Program-made: the position numbers and the translations under genes
Origin: Oscillospiraceae bacterium
GTDB lineage: Bacteria; Bacillota; Clostridia; Oscillospirales; Ruminococcaceae
Assembly: GCA_019420135.1 (NCBI GenBank)
Contig: JAHZHS010000013.1
Span: forward strand, 1-19,007
DNA: 19,007 nt
Reading direction: 5' to 3'
Notes under the pieces: generated by a model
What the model was told of the DNA's origin: nothing
The model's input: the letters and a program-made list of their open reading frames with translations, nothing else
Databases searched by the model: none
Part shown: positions 1 to 5,850 of the stretch, one piece after another
Numbering within the stretch: the stretch's first letter is position 1
Layout: each line of letters opens with the position of its first letter

Positions 1-708
1 CACCTTGGTGTGGCAGGTGCAGCCCAGGCAGGCGCCCAGACCGCAGGCCATCTTGTTTTCCAGGCTGGCCTTGCAGGGGGTGCCCGCTGCCGCGCAGAGC
101 TTTGCCACGCCCCGCATCATGACGGTGGGGCCGCAGGTCAGCACCAGGTCGTACTGTTTGGGGTCCAGCAGGTCGGTGACCAGGCCGTGGTGGCCCGCCG
201 CACCGCTGTCTGTGGCAATGCCGATGCTGGCGCAGCAGGGCTGGAACGCCTCCATGCCGTAGGGCTGATCCCGGAAGCCCACCATCAGGTCGGGCTTGCA
301 GCCGGCAGCAGCCAGCTCCTTGCAGAGCAGCAGCAGGGGCGCGGTGCCGATGCCGCCGCCCACCACAGCCACACGGCCTGCCGCGGCGGCGCCGGCCACA
401 TCAAAGCCGTTGCCGCAGGGGCCGGTGAGGGTCAGGCTCTGGCCCCAGGCCAGGCGGGCCAGCTTCTGGGTGCCCTCCCCCTTGATCTGATAGAGGAAGG
501 TCAGGGTGCCTTCCTGGGCATCCACGTCGTGGACGCTGATGGGCCGGGAGAGCACCGGGCTCTCGTCGGCGGCCCAGGCACGGAGCATATAGAACTGCCC
601 CGCCTTGGGCATGGGGCCCTCCTTGGGCAGCGCCACCGTCAGGCGGCGGATATCGGGCGCAGGCGCACTCTGGCGCAGCACCCGCACATTACAGCTTGTT
701 GCACTCAC
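1..708 (-). CDS. pyrK: Dihydroorotate dehydrogenase B electron transfer subunit (PyrK), 3' end outside window
   Basis: This is the FAD and [2Fe-2S] subunit that passes electrons from type 1B dihydroorotate dehydrogenase (PyrD) to NAD+ in pyrimidine synthesis. The 236 visible codons show the flavin-binding RPISV motif, an NAD-binding VVGGGIGTAPLLLL segment and the start of the iron-sulphur cysteine cluster (CGLGACLGC). The fourth cysteine of the family pattern would lie past base 1. I chose a GTG start at 708 because GGGAGG sits 9 bases upstream inside pyrF, which gives a 20-base overlap with pyrF and implies translational coupling. A later in-frame GTG just after the pyrF stop is the alternative. 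The family is usually about 250-260 residues, so only the last 15-25 are missing. A pyrD gene probably follows outside the window (inference). Confidence 0.93.
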   Translation of the reverse strand, partial: MSATSCNVRVLRQSAPAPDIRRLTVALPKEGPMPKAGQFYMLRAWAADESPVLSRPISVHDVDAQEGTLTFLYQIKGEGTQKLARLAWGQSLTLTGPCGNGFDVAGAAAAGRVAVVGGGIGTAPLLLLCKELAAAGCKPDLMVGFRDQPYGMEAFQPCCASIGIATDSGAAGHHGLVTDLLDPKQYDLVLTCGPTVMMRGVAKLCAAAGTPCKASLENKMACGLGACLGCTCHTKV

Positions 709-1549
709 TCTGGATATCCTCCCTCATACGCACGCACTCGTTGTAGGCGGCCTCATCGAAGGCGACGCCGGGCTGCTTTTTCCAGGCCAGCAGGATGCCG
801 CGGCTGGAATTGACCACGCCGCCGTTGCCCTGCTTCATGTAGAGGGCGATGTCGCTGGCCTTGCCGCCCTGGGCGCCGTAGCCGGGGATCAGGAAGAAGG
901 TGTCCTGGTAGCGGGCACGGATCTCGGAGGCCTCCTCACCGGTGGTGCCGCCGATGACCAGGCCCACCGAAGAGTAGCCCCGCTCGCCCATGTAGTCGGC
1001 GCCCAGCTTGGTCAGGGCGTCGCCCACCATGGTGTAGACGGTGCGGCCGTCGGCCAGGGTCTGGTACTCAAAATCCATGCGGCCGGGGTTGGAGGTGCGG
1101 CAGAGGACAAACACGCCCTTGCCCTGCTCCTTGCAGTAGGGCAGGTAGGGGACGATGGAGTCGAGACCCATGTAGGGGGCCAGGGTGACGATGTCGGCCT
1201 CGAAGTCACCGGTGAAGTGGGCCTTGGCGTACATCTCGGCGGTCTTGGCAATGTCGCCGCGCTTGATGTCGGCAATGACCGGCAGGCCGGTGGCACGGGC
1301 CATCTTGAGGGTCTGCTGGTAGGCCAGCATGCCGTCCATGCCCAGGGACTCATAGTAGGCGATCTGCACCTTGTAGCAGCCCGCCACACCCTTGGTGGCG
1401 TCGATCAGGCGGCGGTTGAAGGCCACGATGTTCTCCCCTGCGGTGAGCGCGGTGTCGGTCTCGGGCAGGTAGGAAATCTCGGTGTCCAGCCCGACGCAGA
1501 CGGGGCCGTTCTTTGCAACGCTGTCGTACAGTTTGTCCATGTTGGTCAT
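689..1549 (-). CDS. pyrF: Orotidine 5'-phosphate decarboxylase, PyrF type 2
   Basis: This enzyme decarboxylates OMP to UMP, the last step of de novo pyrimidine synthesis, in the cytoplasm. The 286-residue protein fits the longer type 2 subfamily (about 270-310 residues) and not the roughly 230-residue type 1. The catalytic signature DIKRGDI is at residues 94-100, and VCVGLDTE near the N terminus and IPGYGAQGG near residue 220 are also typical. The start at 1549 has AAAGGAG about 10 bases upstream; the Met at residue 4 is a weaker alternative. It lies 45 bases after pyrC, and its 3' end overlaps the pyrK start. Nothing in the sequence looks damaged. Confidence 0.96.
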   Translation of the reverse strand: MTNMDKLYDSVAKNGPVCVGLDTEISYLPETDTALTAGENIVAFNRRLIDATKGVAGCYKVQIAYYESLGMDGMLAYQQTLKMARATGLPVIADIKRGDIAKTAEMYAKAHFTGDFEADIVTLAPYMGLDSIVPYLPYCKEQGKGVFVLCRTSNPGRMDFEYQTLADGRTVYTMVGDALTKLGADYMGERGYSSVGLVIGGTTGEEASEIRARYQDTFFLIPGYGAQGGKASDIALYMKQGNGGVVNSSRGILLAWKKQPGVAFDEAAYNECVRMREDIQSECNKL

Positions 1550-1594
1550 TGTTTTCCAGCTCCTTTTGTTCTCCTGTGTATCCCTTTGTGTATC

Positions 1595-2641
1595 TCAGCC
1601 CTTGAAGTCGGCGCTGCGGTAGGTCTCCTTGCCGGCTTTCAGGGTCAGCATAACCTTGCCGTAGAAGCTCTGGCCGTCGTAGGGGCAATTCTTGCTCTTG
1701 GAGTGCAGCTCGTCGGCATGCACGGTAAACATATGGTCGATGTCCACCAGCACCAGGTCGGCGTCAAAGCCGGGGGCCAGCAGGCCCTTGGTGGACAGGC
1801 CCAGCACACCGGCGGGTCCTGCGCTCATGAGGGCACTCAGGTGTTCCAGCGGCAGGCCGCATTCCCGGCAGAGCTTGGTGTAGCAGACCGCAAAGGCTGT
1901 CTCCAGACCCACCATGCCAGCGGCGCCCCTGGCCTTGTCCTCGGCAGTGTGGGGGGCGTGGTCGGTGCCGATGCAGCTCACCGTGCCGTTGCGGATGCCC
2001 TCCACCAGGGCCTCCACATCGTCGGCCTTGCGGATGGGCGGGTTGACCTTGTACTGCAGGCGGCTGTCGTCAAACCACAGGTGATGGGGTGTGACCTCGC
2101 AGGTGACCCGGGCGCCGCTGTACTGGGCCTGACGGATGGCGCGGATGGCCTCCTTGGTGGAGACATGGCACATGTGCAGGCGGGTGCCGTAGTACTCGGC
2201 CAGGTGGCAGTTGCGCACCGTCTCGATGTTCTCGGCCAGCTCCAGCAGGTGATCCAGCGTCTTGCCGTCAAAGTTTTTGGTGATGGAGACGGTCTGGTTG
2301 CAGTCGCACAGGCCGATCTCCTTGGCCTTGGCCATGACCTCGTGGGCGATCTCCGCCGAGGAGCAGACCGGCTTGGTGTTGGGCATCAGGTTGACGAAGG
2401 TATACCCGCCTGCCGCGGCAGCTGCACTGCCGGTGGCGATGTCCTCCTTGTATTCAAAGCCCGGCGTGCGCCAGTGGCAGTGGGTGTCGATGAAGGCGGG
2501 CATCAGGATCAGGCCCTTGGCCTCGATCACCTGCTCCCCTTCCGGGACGGGCAGATCCACGCCGAATGCGCGGATCTTTCCATCGCGGATCCACACGTCA
2601 CAGCGGGTTCCGTTCACATCCTTGGCATGCTTGACGATCAT
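1595..2641 (-). CDS. pyrC: Dihydroorotase, class I, with apparent internal in-frame deletion
   Basis: Dihydroorotase cyclises carbamoyl aspartate to dihydroorotate. Many family landmarks are present: the HxH metal motif in IDTHCHWRTPG (residues 51-61) followed by KED, MPNTKP (86-91), LHMCHVST (155-162), VTPHHL (183-188), VNPPIR (199-204) and IGTDHAPHTAEDK (224-236). The protein is only 348 residues, while class I enzymes usually have about 420-430. The shortfall is concentrated between DHLLEL (residue 135) and AENIETV (136 on). There the conserved DDG segment (bridging Asp) and the H-x-E-D segment (metal His) are both absent, yet the frame stays open. I chose the ATG at 2641 because GGAGG lies 8 bases upstream; the extra 15 codons above it read through leader sequence. 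As written, the product is probably inactive unless an assembly error explains the gap. Confidence 0.9.
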   Translation of the reverse strand: MIVKHAKDVNGTRCDVWIRDGKIRAFGVDLPVPEGEQVIEAKGLILMPAFIDTHCHWRTPGFEYKEDIATGSAAAAAGGYTFVNLMPNTKPVCSSAEIAHEVMAKAKEIGLCDCNQTVSITKNFDGKTLDHLLELAENIETVRNCHLAEYYGTRLHMCHVSTKEAIRAIRQAQYSGARVTCEVTPHHLWFDDSRLQYKVNPPIRKADDVEALVEGIRNGTVSCIGTDHAPHTAEDKARGAAGMVGLETAFAVCYTKLCRECGLPLEHLSALMSAGPAGVLGLSTKGLLAPGFDADLVLVDIDHMFTVHADELHSKSKNCPYDGQSFYGKVMLTLKAGKETYRSADFKG

Positions 2642-2684
2642 CCGTGTTACCTCCGTTTTGCTTCCGATTTGACGGCGTTTGGGC

Positions 2685-2714
2685 AAAAAAAAACTTCTCC
2701 CCGAAAGGAAAAGT
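2685..2714 (-). terminator. Intrinsic terminator in the pyr leader (attenuator)
   Basis: In the transcript, ACUUUUCC pairs with GGAGAAGU (eight pairs, one G-U) across a six-base loop, and nine U residues follow. It lies after the promoter and before the pyrC ribosome binding site, so it can only act as an attenuator. Its 5' arm begins at the final base of the leader ORF stop codon, so a ribosome finishing the leader would cover the stem and favour read-through. The stem is AU-rich and only moderately stable by eye. Confidence 0.75.
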
Positions 2715-2800
2715 CAAAACAAGACCACGGCGAAACCAAACAGCGCCGCCATACCATTCTTCTCACCGCTGGGATAGCGGAAACGGGAAACACACAGCAT
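2714..2800 (-). CDS. Putative 28-residue leader peptide of the pyr operon
   Basis: A short ORF starts at the ATG at 2800 with AAAGGAG eleven bases upstream and ends at a TGA whose last base begins the attenuator stem. The peptide begins MLCVSRFRYPSGEKNG and ends FAVVLF; it has no recognisable domain. The role inferred is regulatory: its translation would couple ribosome position to termination, as the PyrL leader peptide does for enterobacterial pyrBI. The second half of the ORF is rich in U-containing codons (Leu, Phe, Val), which suits UTP-sensitive pausing of RNA polymerase. It could still be a chance ORF, but its position between promoter and terminator and its ribosome binding site argue otherwise. 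Confidence 0.6.
   Translation of the reverse strand: MLCVSRFRYPSGEKNGMAALFGFAVVLF
2728..2748 (-). promoter_or_regulatory. Possible RNA polymerase pause hairpin in pyr leader
   Basis: CGGCG and CGCCG form a perfect five-pair stem with an eleven-base loop inside the leader ORF. A U-rich tract (GGUCUUGUUUUGACUUUUCC) follows directly and leads into the attenuator. A hairpin followed by a U-rich region is the arrangement that slows polymerase at low UTP in pyrBI leaders. The function here is inferred from layout alone. Confidence 0.45.
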
Positions 2801-2863
2801 GGACGGCGACGCTCCTTTCGCTTGTTTGTGCGCAGTTTGCCTGCTGCGGCACAGATTTTATAT

Positions 2864-2892
2864 ATTCTAACATGGCGCGCCAGGTGTGTCAA
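2864..2892 (-). promoter_or_regulatory. Sigma-70/SigA-type promoter of the pyr operon
   Basis: A perfect -35 hexamer TTGACA (2892-2887) is separated by 17 bases from TAGAAT (2869-2864), one mismatch from the -10 consensus, and AT-rich sequence follows. Transcription would start near 2857, giving a leader of about 215 bases before pyrC. It lies just downstream of the terminator of the preceding operon, as expected for an independent promoter. Confidence 0.85.
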
Positions 2893-2912
2893 CACAAAAC
2901 GACTGCATTCGC

Positions 2913-2947
2913 AAAAAACCGGGCGGCTGCCGCTTCCGCCCGGTTTT
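2913..2947 (-). terminator. Intrinsic terminator of the O-acylation operon
   Basis: A strong GC-rich inverted repeat (AAAACCGGGCGG with CCGCCCGGTTTT, twelve pairs, nine-base loop) is followed on the minus strand by a run of six U residues. It lies about 80 bases after the stop of the SGNH gene at 3026 and 21 bases before the pyr promoter, so it separates the two operons. Confidence 0.9.
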
Positions 2948-3025
2948 CACTACCTTATTATTTATAGGGACAAAGAGGACGCTTTTGGGAAAGTCCGGAG
3001 TCCTCACCGGTACACGCCCCTGATT

Positions 3026-4348
3026 TCAGGTGATCCGGGAGGCATACGTGGACCAGAAATAGCTGAGCTTGTAGGCATCCTGGGCTCCGTCCGGCACACG
3101 GAGGTTTGCCTCACAGCCCCGCAGCAGTTCCTGCCCCGGTGTGCAGGCGGTGGGATCTGTCTGTTGCAGTACAATGGTTTCCAGCACATCACATCCCGCA
3201 AAGGCGCCGTCCGCAATGGCCGTCACCGGCAGGCCCTGCCAGTGGGTGGGCACCGTCAGTGTGCGGCGGGTGCGGCCCTCCTCCGTCACCCCGGTGAGCA
3301 GTGCGGCACCATTCCGGGCTTCAAACAGAAAGCAGCCGAGATCCGAGTCATCCCCCTGTGCCGTTTCGCCGGTGGCCATGGCGGGCATGGCGGGGACGGC
3401 AATCTCTGTGGGGCTGGTGTCCCCCAGTTCTGCTTTCAGGTCCCGCACCAGATTGCGGGTGTTGAGCTGGCGCCCCGCCTCGTTGAGGTGAAAGTTGGTG
3501 TCGTAAAACCAGGCGGGGTCCAGAATGCAGGTATGAGGGTCCCCCAGAATGGGGAAGTCCAGCTGTCCGCGCAAAAAGTCATAGTAGGCATCGGCATCGC
3601 CCTGGACGGCGGCGGCATTCATGGGACAGAACCGGTAATAGACCTGCGCCCCCTGTGCCTCGGCTGCGGCCGCCCAGGCGTTGATCTTTTCCACAAACTC
3701 CGGGTCCAGGACCGTTTCTTCCAGCAAAACGGGAGTGTTGACATCCCATCCTCCGGGCATCCGGTTGGCGGCGCAGTCCGCCCGCACATCCCCGTGGGCA
3801 TCGAAGGAGGAACGCCGGTAGACGCCCTCCGGCACCGGCTTTTCTCCCCGCAGGAAATAGTTTGCCTTGCGGGCGGCAAAGTACGGGAATTGCCCCATCA
3901 GCGCCCCGAAATGGGCCGGGTCCAGCCGGGTGAGCAGACCAAAACTGCCGTCCAGGGCCTGCCAGGTGGACTCGGCGTTGAAGTAGCAGGACAGGGTCTG
4001 CTGTTGCTGTTCCGGGGAGAGAATGACAATGTCCCCCGCCTGGAACTGCCCCTGGGACAGTTCCAGCATCACCTGGGTGCCGAGGGCTGCGTACAGCCCG
4101 AAATTGACGGCGGTATAGCCGGGGAATTCCTCCTCCAGCAGAGTGCTGTCCACCCCGAAGGCCACGCTGCTGCCGCCCACCAGAACGATGCGGGGCCCCG
4201 GCGCCTGTTCCAGCAGGGCACACTTGTCCCCCAGCGCTCCCAGAAAGCTCTCGTCATACTGAGCAGGCAGGCCAAAGCCGCAGCCCAGCAGAACCAGGGG
4301 GCCCAGCAACAGCAGGGCCAGTACCTGAAGCCACAGTTTCCGTTTCAC
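3026..4348 (-). CDS. SGNH-type acyltransferase partner with C-terminal leucine-rich repeat
   Basis: This 440-residue protein probably works with the neighbouring MBOAT to O-acylate a surface polymer. A hydrophobic segment (about residues 5-26) anchors it or forms a signal peptide; LLGC there resembles a poor lipobox. The SGNH domain starts at VLVGGSSVAFGVDS, with candidate nucleophile Ser61, and D283 and H287 in DTNFHLNEAG near its end are candidate triad members. After a spacer rich in Pro, Ala and Thr, residues 365-395 carry a BspA-like LRR_5 unit (PVTAIADGAFAGC). The start is GTG at 4348 with GGAGG six bases upstream, 12 bases after the MBOAT stop. The Asp-to-His spacing is not the classical DxxH. 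The acyl group and the polymer cannot be read from sequence; acetate is the usual choice. Confidence 0.75.
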   Translation of the reverse strand: MKRKLWLQVLALLLLGPLVLLGCGFGLPAQYDESFLGALGDKCALLEQAPGPRIVLVGGSSVAFGVDSTLLEEEFPGYTAVNFGLYAALGTQVMLELSQGQFQAGDIVILSPEQQQQTLSCYFNAESTWQALDGSFGLLTRLDPAHFGALMGQFPYFAARKANYFLRGEKPVPEGVYRRSSFDAHGDVRADCAANRMPGGWDVNTPVLLEETVLDPEFVEKINAWAAAAEAQGAQVYYRFCPMNAAAVQGDADAYYDFLRGQLDFPILGDPHTCILDPAWFYDTNFHLNEAGRQLNTRNLVRDLKAELGDTSPTEIAVPAMPAMATGETAQGDDSDLGCFLFEARNGAALLTGVTEEGRTRRTLTVPTHWQGLPVTAIADGAFAGCDVLETIVLQQTDPTACTPGQELLRGCEANLRVPDGAQDAYKLSYFWSTYASRIT

Positions 4349-4360
4349 AGCGTTCCTCCG

Positions 4361-5719
4361 TCAGAATTGGAAGTAGATGAAGGCGTTCCCGGCCCCCTTG
4401 GCCAGCAGCGACAGCCAGGCCAGCGCCGCACAGGCTGTGAGGAAAAAGACCGTCCCCGCCGCCCGGCGCTCATTGCGGATGGGAACAGGCCAGGATTGCA
4501 GCCGCACCAGAAGCAGTACCCCCAGCACCAGCTGAGCCAGGTCTGCACCGGTCATTCCCAGCCGAGGCAGAGAGGCCCAGCCGGTGGGCAGGGCCGAGAT
4601 GAGGGTAAGGGCATCGGCCACGCTCCCCGCCCGGAAGAAGATCCAGGCAAAGCAGACAAAGGCAAAGGTCAGGCAGCGTCCCAGCCACCGGGGCGGTGCG
4701 GGCAGCCGGGAAGCCAGCAGCGTCTCCCCCACCATGGCCGCGCCGTGCAGCCCGCCCCAGATAACAAAGGTCCAGTCTGCCCCGTGCCAGAGTCCGCTGG
4801 CCAGAAAGACGATGAGAATGTTGAGGCAGTGGTGGACGGTACCGCAGCGGCTGCCGCCCAGAGGGATATAGAGATAATCGGTGAGCCAGCTGGTAAGACT
4901 GATATGCCAGCGGCGCCAGAACTCCCGCACCGAGCAGGCGGTGTAGGGAGCGTCGAAGTTTTTCATCAGGCGGATGCCCATGAGCCGGGCGGCACCGCAG
5001 GCAATGTCCGAGTAGCCGGAGAAATCCCCGTAGATCTGCAGGGCGAACAGCACGGTAGCGGCCACCACCGCCGGACCTGCCGCCGTTGCCGGGGAGGCAT
5101 AGACCGGTTCCACAAAGGGGGCGGCAAAATCCGCAAGCACCAGCTTTTTGCAGTACCCCCGCAGAAGCAGCTGCATCCCCGCCTGAACATCCTCCCGGGA
5201 AGGCCCGACAGCCCTGCGCAGCTGAGGCAGCAGGTTCTGGGGGCGCTCGATGGGCCCCGCCACCAGCTGGGGAAAGAAGGAGACAAACAGGGCGTAATAC
5301 CCGAAGTGCCGTTCCGGCTCCATGTTGCCCCGGTAGACGTCGATGACATAGGAGAGGTTCTGGAAAGTATAGAAGCTGATGCCCACCGGCAAAAGCAGCG
5401 CCGGAGCCCCAAGCCCGAACAGGGACGCCGCAAAGCCCAGGTACTTGAACAGAAACAGGATGCCCAGGCAGGTGCCCAGGGCCAGGGCCAGCCAGGCCCG
5501 TTTGGCAGCTTTGCTTTGGGCCGCGGCCACCCGCCGGGCGGCGAGATAGCAGACGCCGGTGGCCAGAAGCAGCAGCGGAAAGGTCTGGGGCTGTCCGGCG
5601 GCGTAAAACAGCCAGCTGGCCGCCAGCAGCACCACCCAGCGCCGGGCGGGCGCCGTATGCCGCCAGCAGAGCAGCACCAGGGGAAAAAGCACCACAAATT
5701 GGGCGGAGATAAAGTTCAC
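4361..5719 (-). CDS. MBOAT family membrane-bound O-acyltransferase (AlgI/DltB/PatA-like)
   Basis: This 452-residue polytopic membrane protein transfers an acyl group across the membrane to a surface acceptor, as AlgI (alginate acetylation), PatA (peptidoglycan) and DltB (teichoic acid D-alanylation) do. Visible signatures are LPVGISFYTFQNLSYVIDVYRG (split as LPVGISFYTF at about 110-119 and SYVIDVYRG at 123-131), FFPQLVAGPIER (148-159), the FWRRWHISLTSWLTDYLYIP region (267-286) and LASGLWHGADWTF with the conserved catalytic His312. The start is GTG at 5719, overlapping the upstream stop as GTGA, with GGAGG eight bases before it. Flanking SGNH genes, and the absence of dltA and dltC, favour polysaccharide or peptidoglycan O-acetylation over teichoic acid alanylation. 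Confidence 0.93.
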   Translation of the reverse strand: MNFISAQFVVLFPLVLLCWRHTAPARRWVVLLAASWLFYAAGQPQTFPLLLLATGVCYLAARRVAAAQSKAAKRAWLALALGTCLGILFLFKYLGFAASLFGLGAPALLLPVGISFYTFQNLSYVIDVYRGNMEPERHFGYYALFVSFFPQLVAGPIERPQNLLPQLRRAVGPSREDVQAGMQLLLRGYCKKLVLADFAAPFVEPVYASPATAAGPAVVAATVLFALQIYGDFSGYSDIACGAARLMGIRLMKNFDAPYTACSVREFWRRWHISLTSWLTDYLYIPLGGSRCGTVHHCLNILIVFLASGLWHGADWTFVIWGGLHGAAMVGETLLASRLPAPPRWLGRCLTFAFVCFAWIFFRAGSVADALTLISALPTGWASLPRLGMTGADLAQLVLGVLLLVRLQSWPVPIRNERRAAGTVFFLTACAALAWLSLLAKGAGNAFIYFQF

Positions 5720-5850
5720 GGTGCATCCCTCCCCCGCCCCAGCCAGACAAGAGCCAGCACCAGTGCTCCCAGCAGCAGCTGCTGCAGCGTAGCGCCGCAG
5801 ACCAGCGCCGCCAGGGCAGCCAGCACCGCCGTCAACAGGACCAACATCAT
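5716..5850 (-). CDS. 44-residue hydrophobic membrane peptide in the acylation operon
   Basis: A very short gene sits between the SGNH lipoprotein and MBOAT genes. The peptide starts MMLVLLTAVLAALAALVCGA and is hydrophobic almost throughout, ending WLGRGRDAP, so it could form one long or two short membrane helices with a basic tail. GGAGGAG lies 5 bases before the first ATG (5850) and 8 before the second (5847). Its start overlaps the preceding stop as ATGA, and its TGA overlaps the MBOAT start as GTGA. This tight coupling on both sides supports real translation. DltX is a small membrane peptide of comparable size in dlt operons, but I see no specific similarity to it. Its function is unknown; it may assemble or regulate the MBOAT complex, or serve only to couple translation. 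Confidence 0.7.
   Translation of the reverse strand: MMLVLLTAVLAALAALVCGATLQQLLLGALVLALVWLGRGRDAP

Noticed and set aside
2642..2860. A PyrR-type attenuator or riboswitch in the pyr leader
   Set aside because: I found no convincing match to the PyrR binding-loop consensus, nor to a known metabolite riboswitch. The leader-ORF model explains the elements better.
2647..2895. An 82-codon minus-strand ORF in the pyr leader
   Set aside because: It would start inside the promoter, upstream of the expected transcription start, has no ribosome binding site and no recognisable domain. The 28-codon ORF at 2714-2800 fits the leader better.
4361..5719. DltB of a teichoic acid D-alanylation operon
   Set aside because: No dltA or dltC gene is adjacent, and the flanking genes are SGNH proteins with repeat domains, which fits polysaccharide or peptidoglycan O-acylation better.
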